Below are positions 57,215 through 64,000 of a stretch of DNA of 64,000 nt, piece after piece. Below the pieces are notes generated by a model. That model made no database searches. It saw nothing but the letters and a program-made list of their open reading frames with translations, and was not told where the DNA came from. The DNA comes from Prado023 sp963774745 (GTDB lineage Bacteria > Actinomycetota > Actinomycetes > S36-B12 > CAIYMF01). The stretch lies in NCBI GenBank assembly GCA_963774745.1, contig CAVZGE010000006.1, positions 407,531 to 471,530 of the forward strand. Reading direction: 5' to 3'. A program made the translations under genes and the position numbers. Positions within the stretch are counted from its first letter, which is position 1; the number at the start of each line of letters is the position of its first letter.

Positions 57215-57874
57215 TCACGTGGTGGGGACCGACCGCAGCGGCGGATCGGGGGTCACGCGGAAGAACTCCTCGCCGTAGCACGGCTCGTGGATGCAGGTGC
57301 GGCCAACCTCGGACACCAGCGTGACGTCGGTTGTGTGCTCCGTCCAGCCCTCCGGTGCGCCGCCCTCGTCGAAGCCCTCGACGAGTGCCGCTGACAGCGT
57401 GAAGGTTGCCGGCCGAATCTCGACGGCCGGTTCCGCGGCACCCTGGTCGTCAGCGAGGCACAGGGCGAACGAGGCCGTCAGTGCCCAGGAGACATCGCCA
57501 CGTGGGTCGAAGGGGTCGCGCTGGATCACGGCGATCCTGCCGATGGTCCGACCCGGGGCCACATCGCCAACGACAACATGGAACTGGGCGGTGTCGGTCT
57601 CGCCGTCATCGAGCGCGGGGCTCTCCACCCATGCGGCACCACGGTTCTGGGTCAGCCCCGGCGTCAGATTCCTGGCTCCGCGCGCAGCAACGACCCGTGT
57701 ACCCGGCGAGCTGAGGAACTCGGCCTTGATGCCCGGCGCGGCCAGCCACCGGGACACGTGCTCTGACTCGCCGCGGCCGGTCATCCGGACCTCTACGAGC
57801 AACTGGCCGGGGAGCTCCCAGCGCGCCGAGGCCTCAACGTCGCAGTGAAGGTCGGCGTGGGCGATGTCGGTCAT
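57215..57874 (-). CDS. Hypothetical beta-rich protein with damage-type promoter
   Basis: 219 residues from ATG 57874 (GGAGGAAG upstream). Beta-strand-rich (LLVEVRMTGRGESEHVSRWL, VVGDVAPGRTIGRIAVIQRDPFDP, SWALTASFALCLADDQ), with two Cys near the C-terminus (TCIHEPCYGEEF). No recognised domain. Its promoter (57929-57951) is nearly identical in layout to that of the vWA gene behind it, so the two are probably co-regulated. Confidence 0.68.
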   Translation of the reverse strand: MTDIAHADLHCDVEASARWELPGQLLVEVRMTGRGESEHVSRWLAAPGIKAEFLSSPGTRVVAARGARNLTPGLTQNRGAAWVESPALDDGETDTAQFHVVVGDVAPGRTIGRIAVIQRDPFDPRGDVSWALTASFALCLADDQGAAEPAVEIRPATFTLSAALVEGFDEGGAPEGWTEHTTDVTLVSEVGRTCIHEPCYGEEFFRVTPDPPLRSVPTT

Positions 57875-57928
57875 GTTCTTCCTCCAGGGTTGCGCCGTGG
57901 TTGCGGCGCTGGTTCGGGTGATGGGTCC

Positions 57929-57951
57929 ATGATCACCGAGGGGTGTGACAG
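57929..57951 (-). promoter_or_regulatory. PafBC/RecA-NDp-type promoter of 57874 gene
   Basis: Minus strand: CTGTCACAC, 8 bases, GATCAT; about 48 bases of leader. Downstream it shares ATGGACCCATCA with the vWA promoter (ATGGATCCATCA). Confidence 0.65.
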
Positions 57952-58034
57952 ATCTGCGCGACGTGCGCGCGTGGGGGCTGGGCGTGGCACACAGCTGCGA
58001 TGCCCGGCGCGGCAGGTGTTGCCCCCCTGCCCAT

Positions 58035-59345
58035 TCACCACGGCGAGGTGTCGTCCTCGTCCGCCACCGGGATCTCCCCGCCCTGCTCGCGGGTCTTGTA
58101 GCCGCGGCTCTTGCGGGTCCGGTCGGAACGCAGGCGCTTCGAGCTGTACGCGGCGTCCCAGGCGCCCATGCCCCGGCTGGTGCTGGTCAGCCAGCCCAGC
58201 TCCGCGGCGACCTCGTCGTCCATCACGCCCGCAGGGGCGGCGAGGAACGCGCCCGCTGCCCCGTCCAGGGACGAGCGGGCGGCATCGAGGTCGCCCCGGG
58301 CCAGGGCGTCCTCCGACGCCTTCTTGGCCTTCTGGGCCGAGAGCAGCAGCTTTTCGCGCTCGACCTCGGGTGCCGGGACGCGCCCGGCGGCGAGGTCCGC
58401 GGGCACCACGTTGACGCTGACGGGCAGGGTCACGGTGTGCTGCTCCAGGGCGGGCAGCTCGACGTGGGTGAGCGTGAGCTCGGCGACCTGGGCCAGCCCG
58501 AGGGCGGCCATCGCCGGGATCGTCAGCTCGATGAGCATGCTGCGCTTCTCGCCGGAGTAGAAGTCTCCCAGCTCGACCATCACCCCGCCGGCCACGGCGT
58601 TGCAGGGCAGCTCGTTGAGCACCCTGACCTGCACGACGTCCGAGCTGGGGGCGATCAGCAGGCTCGCCGCCTGCACCGTCTTGCTGAGCAGGCCCTCGAT
58701 CTCCCCGGCCACCGCGGCCGAAGCCGCGTCGCCATCGGCGGCGAAGGCGTGGTTGCCCGACCCGCCGGTGGCCATCTCGGCGAGGATGTCCTGGTCGTAG
58801 CCATGACCGATGCCGATCGTGGACGTGGTGATCGACTGGGCCCCGGCCTTGGCCGCGACCTCGCGCAGCTTCACCGGATCGGTGACGCCGGCGTTGGCGT
58901 GCCCGTCGGAGAGCAGCACGAGGGTGGCGCCGGCCGCGCCGCTTGCGCGGCGGGCCTCCTGCAGGCCCCGAAGGTACCCGCTGGAGAGATCGGTGGAGCC
59001 GCCCGGGTGGATGGCCTCGATCTGGCGGGCCAGGCGCTCGCGGCCGTGGTCGCCGACCCTGCCGGCGGGGATGGCCACGTCGGCGTGGCTGTCGAAGGTG
59101 ACCAGGCCGAACGTGTCGCGGTCGTCGAGACGCCCGACCAGGTCGATCAGCGCGCGCTTGGCGGCCTCGAGCCGGTGGCCGGACATCGAGCCGGAGCGGT
59201 CGAGCACGACGATCGCGGTGTGCTCGGGCCGGACGGCGGACGGGTCGTCGACGGCCTCGGGGGCCTGCAGGTCGAGCATGACGGTGACGGTGTCGGTGGC
59301 CTCGACAGCAACGAGGTCGACATCCAGGTGGGCGTTGACGTGCAC
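58035..59345 (-). CDS. von Willebrand factor type A domain protein
   Basis: 436 residues. VWA domain (~45-210) with intact MIDAS: HTAIVVLDRSGSMSGHRLEAAK (DxSxS), Thr in GGSTDLSSGYLRGLQEAR and Asp in LVLLSDGHANAG. Then a beta-rich region (DVVQVRVLNELPCNAVAGGVMVELG) and a helical C-terminus with Lys-rich KLLLSAQKAKKASEDALARGDLDAARS. No signal peptide, so cytoplasmic. VWA proteins of this type bind partners via divalent metal; the partner is unknown. Promoter at 59414-59436. Confidence 0.88.
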   Translation of the reverse strand: MHVNAHLDVDLVAVEATDTVTVMLDLQAPEAVDDPSAVRPEHTAIVVLDRSGSMSGHRLEAAKRALIDLVGRLDDRDTFGLVTFDSHADVAIPAGRVGDHGRERLARQIEAIHPGGSTDLSSGYLRGLQEARRASGAAGATLVLLSDGHANAGVTDPVKLREVAAKAGAQSITTSTIGIGHGYDQDILAEMATGGSGNHAFAADGDAASAAVAGEIEGLLSKTVQAASLLIAPSSDVVQVRVLNELPCNAVAGGVMVELGDFYSGEKRSMLIELTIPAMAALGLAQVAELTLTHVELPALEQHTVTLPVSVNVVPADLAAGRVPAPEVEREKLLLSAQKAKKASEDALARGDLDAARSSLDGAAGAFLAAPAGVMDDEVAAELGWLTSTSRGMGAWDAAYSSKRLRSDRTRKSRGYKTREQGGEIPVADEDDTSPW

Positions 59346-59413
59346 AGGGTTCAGTCCTTCTGGGCGTGGCGGCGGGCGTGGCCCGGACCGCCGGGGTCGG
59401 TGGTGATGGATCC

Positions 59414-59436
59414 ATGGTGCGCCGGAGGTATGACAG
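59414..59436 (-). promoter_or_regulatory. PafBC/RecA-NDp-type promoter of vWA gene
   Basis: Minus strand: CTGTCATAC, 8 bases, CACCAT; the -10 is weak but spacing and downstream context copy the promoter at 57929. Confidence 0.55.
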
Positions 59437-59496
59437 ATATCCCCGGCGCGCTCAGTGCAGGGGCCGCGACCGGGTGGCCGGTCCCGGTCCCCCAGG

Positions 59497-60135
59497 TCAC
59501 GCGGCTCGGCGCGACTCCGGCGCCCCCGGCGTCGGCGAGCTCGGGCGCAGGGCGCTGACCGCGTCGACCGACTCGGTGAGCAGCCAGCGCACGAAGTGGC
59601 GGTTGAACAGGGCGTGCGGGGACCGGCGGGCGCGGATGTGCCGGATGGCCTCAGCCGGGTCCCAGCCGTCCATCACGAGGACGAGCGCGGTGACCAGGCC
59701 GGATCGGTTGAGCCCGGCCTGACAGCGGATCATGACCAGGTCGCCGGACTGCCAGCGCTCGTGCGCCCACGCCGCGGCACGCAGGACGCGCTGCAGGTCC
59801 GAGCCATGCAGGGCGCCGTCGCCGAAGCCGTAGCGCAGCTCCTCGACCTCCCAGTCCACGGGCTGGGCCCAGGCGTACAGGGTGACCACGGCGTCGTACT
59901 CGCGGCGGCCGCCGAGGTTGCCCAGCGGCATCGGGTCGGCGACCGTGCGGTCGTCGTGGGTGCCGCCCATGAACAGGCCCGGCAGGATCTCGTCGGCCCG
60001 CCAGGACGGGTACTCGATGTCCCAGGCGACGGGGGCCTCGAGGTCGGCGATCGTGAGGGCAACGTCGAGGCTGACCTCGGGGGCCGCCGAGGTGGCCGGA
60101 CGGGGGGCGCTGGGGTGGTTCGCGGAGTTGTTCAT
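59497..60135 (-). CDS. Dual-specificity-type Cys protein phosphatase
   Basis: 212 residues from ATG 60135 (GAGGA 5 bases upstream; GTG 60165 and ATG 60147 in frame). Active-site loop VMIRCQAGLNRSGLVTALVLV is the CX5R(S/T) signature of tyrosine/dual-specificity phosphatases; a general-acid Asp is likely in RYGFGDGALHGS. The first ~45 residues are Ala/Pro-rich. EYPSWRADEILPGLFMGGTHDD matches the start of the DSP fold. No kinase is nearby; the target is unknown. Confidence 0.85.
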   Translation of the reverse strand: MNNSANHPSAPRPATSAAPEVSLDVALTIADLEAPVAWDIEYPSWRADEILPGLFMGGTHDDRTVADPMPLGNLGGRREYDAVVTLYAWAQPVDWEVEELRYGFGDGALHGSDLQRVLRAAAWAHERWQSGDLVMIRCQAGLNRSGLVTALVLVMDGWDPAEAIRHIRARRSPHALFNRHFVRWLLTESVDAVSALRPSSPTPGAPESRRAA

Positions 60136-60164
60136 GTCGTTCCTCATGTGTCGATCGGAGTTCA

Positions 60165-60179
60165 CCGGTGGACCACCGG
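60165..60179. repeat. 15-bp palindrome between phosphatase and sigma-like gene
   Basis: CCGGTGG-A-CCACCGG, perfect 7-bp arms, in the divergent intergenic region; a candidate operator. Confidence 0.5.
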
Positions 60180-60270
60180 CGAAGTGCTGTCATCCACTAC
60201 GACGAACGAGGAGGGGCAGGCGTTAACAACGGTTCGCAGCCCGACCGCGGTCTGCTCGATCCGCGTCGCT

Positions 60271-60293
60271 GTGTCAGACCCGGGGCGCAGACT
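60271..60293 (+). promoter_or_regulatory. PafBC/RecA-NDp-type promoter of sigma-like gene
   Basis: GTGTCAGAC, 8 bases, CAGACT; about 80 bases of leader to ATG 60382. It retains TGTCA and the A/T positions of the -10. Confidence 0.5.
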
Positions 60294-60381
60294 GAGCTCA
60301 GTAGGTTCCATCTCGACGTGAGGACTCGACCATGAGGAACGTGCAGCGAAGCCGGTGGCTCGCACTCGCTGGGAGGGTGCG

Positions 60382-60942
60382 ATGAACCCGACGTCGGCCG
60401 ACGTGGCCGCAGCCCAGGAGATCGCCCGCCGGATCGCCAGTCAGCGACTGGGGGCTCGCGCCTGGGAAGGCATCGAGGTCGACGACGTCGTGCAGGAGGT
60501 CCTGTTGCGGTTCGCCTCCCTGGACCTCGACGTCATCGACAACTGGGAGGCATGGGTCGTCACGGCGACGAGGAATCGCTGCAACGACGTGATGGCGGCC
60601 GAGAGGCGCCACGACCATGAGGGGGTTGACCCCGCCACCGCCCTCGACGGTGCGGGGTCGGATGCGCTGAAGCGGATCGGCATGTGGGTCGTCGGCCCGA
60701 GTGCCGCGGGCATGCGGCCCCAGATGATGGAGCACGTCCTCGCCGTGCTCTCCGATCAGGAGCGCGCGGTCGTCGACCGGCACCTCGACGGCTTCAGCAA
60801 CGCCGACATCGCGCAGGAGTTCGGTTACGCCAGCGGACAGAGTGTCGCGGTCACGATCAGCCGTGCGCGGGCCAAGGTCCGCGAACGGTTCGCCTCACCA
60901 TCCCAGCGGGACGAGGTCCTGAATCCGCAGCGGCCGTACTGA
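60382..60942 (+). CDS. ECF-like sigma-70 family factor
   Basis: 186 residues from ATG 60382 (GGGAGGG upstream). Region 2 is compact (RAWEGIEVDDVVQEVLLRFASLDLDVIDNWEAWVVTATRNRCNDVMAAERR) and region 4 has a helix-turn-helix (VLSDQERAVVDRHLDGFSNADIAQEFGYASGQSVAVTISRARAKVRERF). The middle segment is longer than in ordinary ECF factors. No anti-sigma partner is adjacent. It may direct a small regulon, itself damage-induced if the upstream box works. Confidence 0.8.
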   Translation: MNPTSADVAAAQEIARRIASQRLGARAWEGIEVDDVVQEVLLRFASLDLDVIDNWEAWVVTATRNRCNDVMAAERRHDHEGVDPATALDGAGSDALKRIGMWVVGPSAAGMRPQMMEHVLAVLSDQERAVVDRHLDGFSNADIAQEFGYASGQSVAVTISRARAKVRERFASPSQRDEVLNPQRPY

Positions 60943-60986
60943 GCCCGGGACGACAGGCGGCGAACAGGTGTCCAGTGGCCCTTTAC

Positions 60987-61015
60987 TTGAAAGTCAATTG
61001 GGGATTGACTACAGT
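60987..61015 (+). promoter_or_regulatory. Near-consensus promoter with operator ahead of hicAB
   Basis: TTGAAA (60987-60992), 17-base spacer, TACAGT (61010-61015). The spacer contains the inverted repeat AGTCAAT-N5-ATTGACT (60992-61010), a natural HicB operator position. The -10 overlaps the likely hicA GTG (61014), so transcription from here would start inside hicA; alternatively the repeat lies just downstream of a TTTACT box (60982-60987). Confidence 0.6.
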
Positions 61016-61283
61016 GAAACGAAGGGATCTTCTGAGCGGCTCGAGGAGCTCGCGGTGGCGGGTGGGGTGGAGTTGGTGTTCGTCCGGGAGGGCAGTCCGG
61101 GAGGGCAGGGAGCACTCAGCGTTCCGGATTGGCGCCCGGAACCTTCCAATCCCACGGCACCGGGAGGTCAATGAGAGGACGGCGCAGGGCATTCTCGCTG
61201 ACGCCCAGGAGGAGATGGACTCTCATGACCACCTATGCCGTTCATGCGGCTCGGTTCGGACGCGTATGGGCGCTCGAGGCTAA
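61014..61283 (+). pseudogene. hicA: HicA-like toxin, disrupted by 13-bp duplication and a missing base
   Basis: HicA cleaves mRNA and is neutralised by HicB. Homology begins VKRRDLL (GTG 61014), moves to another frame for RLEELAVAGGVELVFVREG, and returns for REHSAFRIGARNLPIPRHREVNERTAQGILADAQEEM, which carries the catalytic His in REHS. The second switch is an exact 13-bp tandem duplication (61082-61107); removing one copy restores VFVREGREHSAFRIG. The first switch near 61036 needs one added base. The present frame runs on to 61283, overlapping hicB. As it stands no full toxin can be made in one frame. Confidence 0.78.
61082..61108. repeat. Perfect 13-bp tandem duplication inside hicA
   Basis: GTCCGGGAGGGCA occurs twice in direct succession (61082-61094, 61095-61107). 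13 is not a multiple of three, so it shifts the toxin frame. Confidence 0.9.
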
Positions 61284-61602
61284 GCCTGAGGGGGTTGGCG
61301 TCCACACCCAGGCCAGGCGGCTGGACCAGGCAGAGGCTGTGGCCCGCGAGGCGATCGCGATCGTGCTCGACGTCCCGGAGTCCGAGGTCGACGTGGAGAT
61401 CGTCGTCGACCTCGATGCGGACATCCAGCGTCGAATGGAGGAAGTCCGGTCGGCCCAGGCCGCGGCCTCGGCTGCGCAGGCTGCCGCAGCGGCGGCCTCA
61501 CGCGATCTCGCGCGCAAGCTCGCCGACTCCGGCTACACCGTGCGTGACGCCGGCCGGATCCTCGGGGTCTCAGCGCAGCGGGTGTCACAACTGCTCAACT
61601 GA
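61225..61602 (+). CDS. hicB: HicB-like antitoxin
   Basis: 125 residues from ATG 61225 (GGAGGAG upstream). Partial RNase H-like HicB fold (MTTYAVHAARFGRVWALEAK ... VGVHTQARRLDQAEAVAREAIAIVLDVPESEVDVEIVVDL), an Ala-rich coiled helix (VRSAQAAASAAQAAAAAASRDLARKLADSG), and a C-terminal helix-turn-helix (YTVRDAGRILGVSAQRVSQLLN) for operator binding. This long actinobacterial HicB form usually follows HicA, as here. It is intact although hicA is not. Confidence 0.85.
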   Translation: MTTYAVHAARFGRVWALEAKPEGVGVHTQARRLDQAEAVAREAIAIVLDVPESEVDVEIVVDLDADIQRRMEEVRSAQAAASAAQAAAAAASRDLARKLADSGYTVRDAGRILGVSAQRVSQLLN

Positions 61603-61970
61603 ACGGCGACGGCGCAACTGGTTGGGGTTGCCGATGGGGCGAGGCCGCCCACGACTTCGCAGTGGCCGTCGAGCGGCTGCGCCTCACCGTCGACGGTCCG
61701 GCCGGGATCGGGCCGTCCGCGCCTGCCACCGCGGCGTCAGCCTTCGCGGGGTCTGCCGCGGACGCGACGTCGCCCACCTGTCCGCAATGCTGGACACGCA
61801 CCCCTGATCGGAGCCGCCTGATGACTGACTCGACCCTGCCCGCGGCGAGCCCGAACGCCGGGTTCCGCGCGGCGCTGGCCCGGCTGTCCCGCCGACCGGC
61901 GGAGTCGGGGATCGTTGCAGTGTCAGGGGTGGCACGCATGCTGGGGGCTGACCTCAGGAAGGGGAACCGC
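61603..61970. other. Remnant-like region after hicB
   Basis: 368 bases with mixed coding character: WGEAAHDFAVAVERLRLTVDG (plus strand near 61645) reads like a helical protein, but the frame has no start at its head and drifts into low complexity. No family assigned. Confidence 0.35.
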
Positions 61971-62163
61971 GTGACTGATTCCACGCCCAGGCCGATCGTG
62001 CACGTCGACCTGCACTGGGTCCTGGTCGACTCGAGTCCGGCATCGCCGGCTCACCGATCATGAACGCACGACCTACGAGGGCCGTTACGACGAGGGCCCC
62101 GGGATCTTCGCCCGCACGGGGCCGATGCCCGGGGCGATCGAGGCGTTCATCGAGGATCTCAAC
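61971..62163 (+). pseudogene. Remnant of a 5'(3')-deoxyribonucleotidase (NT5C-like)
   Basis: From GTG 61971 (GGAAGGGG upstream) the frame reads PIVHVDLHWVLVDSS, resembling the HAD motif hVDxDGVLVD with the second Asp-Gly lost, then two frame changes near 62035-62055 lead to RLTDHERTTYEGRYDEGPG and TGPMPGAIEAFIEDLNG, matching the PGIF...PMPGAIEAF block of these nucleotidases. Homology ends abruptly at ~62163. Probably inactive. Confidence 0.5.
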
Positions 62164-62197
62164 GGCCCATCTGGATGTTCGAGGATAGGAGAGTCCC

Positions 62198-62329
62198 ATG
62201 AGGACCCACCCGCTCTACATCACGTGCCCGGTCTGCGGCGCGACCCCCAACAACTATTGCCGCGACCTGGTCACCAACGCCCCACAGGTGAAGTTCCACG
62301 ACGCACGGGTCGCCGCCTCCCAGGAGTAG
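62198..62329 (+). CDS. Small zinc-finger protein (43 aa)
   Basis: ATG 62198 with AGGAGA upstream. The peptide has CPVCGATPNNYC (C-x2-C-x8 spacing to a third Cys) and a later FHDARVAA His, matching the small actinobacterial and phage CxxCGAxxxxxC...H...R zinc finger. It is too short for ordinary gene calling. Zinc binding is inferred from the pattern; its role is unknown. Confidence 0.7.
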   Translation: MRTHPLYITCPVCGATPNNYCRDLVTNAPQVKFHDARVAASQE

Positions 62330-62364
62330 GCGGCTGGACGTGAGTTGGGGGCTGCGGGAAGGGG

Positions 62365-62401
62365 TGTGGCTATTGACATTAGCCACAGCGCTAAGTATCT
62401 T
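62365..62401 (+). promoter_or_regulatory. Near-consensus promoter with TetR-type operator
   Basis: TTGACA (62373-62378), 17 bases, TATCTT (62396-62401), then 6 bases to ATG 62408. A perfect 8-bp inverted repeat TGTGGCTA-N7-TAGCCACA (62365-62387) covers the -35, and a second TTAGC-N6-GCTAA (62379-62394) fills the spacer. A TetR gene is the last gene of this unit, so autoregulation is likely. Confidence 0.8.
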
Positions 62402-62407
62402 CACCTC

Positions 62408-63229
62408 ATGGCTGTCAGCACCCGAACCTCGTCCTTCCTCTCCCGCCCCGGGGGCCGCGTGGCGTTCGACGTCGCCGGCGCCGGCCCGCTGGTCGTCCTC
62501 GTGCCCGGCATGGGGGACCTGCGCTCGACCTACCGCCACGTTGCGGACCAGCTGCGTGGCTGTGGCTACCGCGTGGCCTGCACCGACCTTCGTGGACACG
62601 GTGACAGCGACACGACCTTCGATGCGTACGGCGACGAGCCGACCGCGCGGGACCTGACCGCCCTCATCGAGCAGCTGGGCGGCCCCGCGGTGATCGTGGG
62701 CAACTCCATGGGAGCGGGCGCGGCTGTCGTGGCCGCCGCGGAGCGTCCTGACCTGGTGACCGGACTGGCTCTCCTCGGGCCCTTCGTCCGGGATGGGTCC
62801 ATCGGACCGGTCAAGCGCGCCCTGTTCCGCATCGCGATGGCAAGGCCCTGGGTTCGACTCGTGTGGCAGGCGTACCTGCCGTCGCTGTATGCAGGTCGAC
62901 GCCCGAAGGACCTCGACGAGCATCTCGCCGCCGTCGCCGCGAGCCTGCACCGACCCGGGTACGCCCTGGCCCTCTCCCGGACGACCCGGACCGGCCACGG
63001 CCCGGCTGAGGCCCGCCTGGCGGCCGTCCGTGCTCCCGCGATCGTGATCATGGGGGAGCTGGACCCGGACTTCGGCGATCCGCGGGCCGAGGCCGCGTGG
63101 ATCGGTGAGCAGCTCCAGGCCGAGGTCGTGATGGTCCCCGAGGCGGGGCACTACCCGCAGGCCCAGCAGCCCCAGGCCGTGCTGTCCGCGCTGACCCGCT
63201 TCCTCGCCGAGGTGGCCCCCAGTGCCTAG
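62408..63229 (+). CDS. Alpha/beta-hydrolase
   Basis: 273 residues from ATG 62408 (leaderless from the promoter above). Nucleophile elbow VIVGNSMGAGAAV (GNSMG), oxyanion region LVPGMGDLRSTYRHVADQL, catalytic Asp in VIMGELDPDFGDP and His in VPEAGHYPQAQQP. The DLRGHGDSDTTFDAYGDEPTARDL segment is typical of esterase-like members. Substrate unknown; co-transcribed with a TetR regulator that presumably senses a related compound. Confidence 0.87.
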   Translation: MAVSTRTSSFLSRPGGRVAFDVAGAGPLVVLVPGMGDLRSTYRHVADQLRGCGYRVACTDLRGHGDSDTTFDAYGDEPTARDLTALIEQLGGPAVIVGNSMGAGAAVVAAAERPDLVTGLALLGPFVRDGSIGPVKRALFRIAMARPWVRLVWQAYLPSLYAGRRPKDLDEHLAAVAASLHRPGYALALSRTTRTGHGPAEARLAAVRAPAIVIMGELDPDFGDPRAEAAWIGEQLQAEVVMVPEAGHYPQAQQPQAVLSALTRFLAEVAPSA

Positions 63230-63803
63230 GGCGGGGCTGACACCTGCGCGCGTCGTGGCGACGGCGGCGGCCATGGCCGACGACCTCGGCCTGGCCAACC
63301 TGACCATGGCCGCCCTGGCCGAGGAGCTGGGCGTCCGCCAGCCGTCGCTCTACAAGCACGTCGACGGTGCAGACGGGCTGCGCCGGGCGCTGTCCCTGAA
63401 GGCCAAGGAGGACCTCGCCGAGGCGCTCTCACGCTCAGCGGTGGGCAGGGCGCGCGGGGACGCCGTGCATGCGCTGGCACGTGCCTACCGGGACTGGGCC
63501 CTTGCGCATCCCGGGCTGTACGAAGCGCTGGTCCCGGCCCCTGATCCGCACGACACGCAGGACGTCGCGGCCAGCGATCGGATCGTGTCCATCGTCACCG
63601 ACGTCATGGCCGGCTTCAGCCTGCGGGACGAGGCAGCGATCCACGCGACACGCGCCCTACGGGCGTGCCTGCACGGCTTCGTCACCCTCGAACGGGCAGG
63701 TGGCTTCGGCCTGCCCGTCAACATCGACGCCAGCTTCGAGCAGATGATCGACGGCCTGGTCGCAGGGCTGGACTCGCAGGGATGGTCAGATCGCATCCGC
63801 TGA
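63222..63803 (+). CDS. TetR/AcrR regulator with WHG-type C-terminal domain
   Basis: 193 residues from GTG 63222, overlapping the hydrolase end by 8 bases. N-terminal HTH LTMAALAEELGVRQPSLYKHVDGADGLRRAL and a C-terminal domain of the WHG (TetR_C_33) type including YRDWALAHPGLYEALVPAP and ALRACLHGFVTLERAGGFGLP. Likely represses the hydrolase-tetR unit from the operator at 62365-62394. Confidence 0.88.
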   Translation: MPRAGLTPARVVATAAAMADDLGLANLTMAALAEELGVRQPSLYKHVDGADGLRRALSLKAKEDLAEALSRSAVGRARGDAVHALARAYRDWALAHPGLYEALVPAPDPHDTQDVAASDRIVSIVTDVMAGFSLRDEAAIHATRALRACLHGFVTLERAGGFGLPVNIDASFEQMIDGLVAGLDSQGWSDRIR

Positions 63804-64000
63804 GGCCCATGGTCCGGCGGCCTGCCCATGACTGTCAGCACTGGGCCACAGAGCGTCGATGCGCGTGACCAAGCGCCGGACATCATGCCCGTCCCTGAAT
63901 GTGTGCAGAAGCAGGTGCAGAGTCGGAATCGTGAGGGATTGGTGGCTGGACCAAATGGCTTCCGACCTGCTCAGACCGTAGGGCGGGCCGTAGGGCGGGC
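63786..64000 (-). CDS. Possible partial gene running off the right edge
   Basis: A minus-strand frame without stop from the edge to TGA at 63786-63788: PPYGPPYGLSRSEAIW, SLTIPTLHLLLHTFRDGHDVRRLVTRIDALW. The PPYG repeat is coded by an exact DNA repeat at the edge. No start is visible. Codon use is only moderately typical and it overlaps the TetR end by 18 bases, so it is uncertain. Confidence 0.35.
   Translation of the reverse strand, partial: PPYGPPYGLSRSEAIWSSHQSLTIPTLHLLLHTFRDGHDVRRLVTRIDALWPSADSHGQAAGPWASADAI

Noticed and set aside
53881..57324. 1147-codon plus-strand frame
   Set aside because: Complement of the helicase-nuclease gene, no motif.
60180..60210. CTGTCATCC near 60190 as another damage-type promoter
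   Set aside because: No NANNNT at the required 8-base spacing on the plus strand, and wrong orientation for the phosphatase gene.
60968..61174. Independent 68-residue protein before hicB
   Set aside because: It is the middle part of HicA in a shifted frame; the 13-bp duplication explains it.

Overview
High-GC chromosomal segment from an actinomycete (Actinomycetota). This rests on strong G/C bias at third codon positions, many leaderless genes (TANNNT box 6-8 bases before ATG/GTG), a SigK/RskA pair, an actinobacterial-type HicAB, a paired WYL (PafB/PafC-like) regulator, and an OleA/OleBC/OleD operon with the oleB-oleC fusion known from actinobacteria. The species cannot be named from the sequence.

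Layout. 0-9 kb is housekeeping: truncated dnaG, tRNA-Asn(GTT), trmB, an F420-type NADP oxidoreductase, a pirin, mutY and hisN. 9-18.7 kb holds a retinol-saturase-like flavoenzyme, an ABC-2 exporter pair, an acyltransferase/MenC-NSAR pair that could racemise N-acyl amino acids, a P-type cation ATPase and a GNAT/membrane pair. 18.7-22 kb holds glgB and a Ca2+/Na+ antiporter, both frame-disrupted. 22.6-28.3 kb has a CDF transporter and oleA-oleBC-oleD for long-chain olefins. 28.4-34.8 kb is a minus-strand block: TlpA-like lipoprotein, CcdA, SigK, RskA, then glycogen phosphorylase and a receiver-only regulator; rskA, ccdA and glgP are also frame-disrupted. 34.8-42.5 kb has a LOG protein, CorA, a glycosyltransferase/pyruvyltransferase fusion with an ABC membrane domain, methylglyoxal synthase and a tandem-GGDEF protein.

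42.8-64 kb is accessory in character: two WYL regulators, a helix-turn-helix protein with homing-endonuclease-associated repeats facing an RNase HI-like gene, a MoxR/VWA-peptidase pair, an LRV-repeat protein, a nuclease-exonuclease-SF1 helicase fusion, a vWA protein, a Cys phosphatase, a sigma-like factor, HicAB, a degenerate nucleotidase and a TetR/hydrolase pair with a clear operator.

Two patterns stand out. (1) glgB and glgP each carry many single-base frame changes, nearly all one extra G/C, with the protein perfectly conserved in the successive frames; the antiporter and hicA are broken by perfect 20-bp and 13-bp tandem duplications. Either local sequence errors, recent mutation, or recoding could cause this; the sequence alone cannot decide. 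(2) Five promoters in the accessory region share CTGTCA-type boxes with fixed spacing matching the mycobacterial PafBC/RecA-NDp DNA-damage promoter, and a PafB/PafC-like pair lies next to them, suggesting a local LexA-independent damage regulon.
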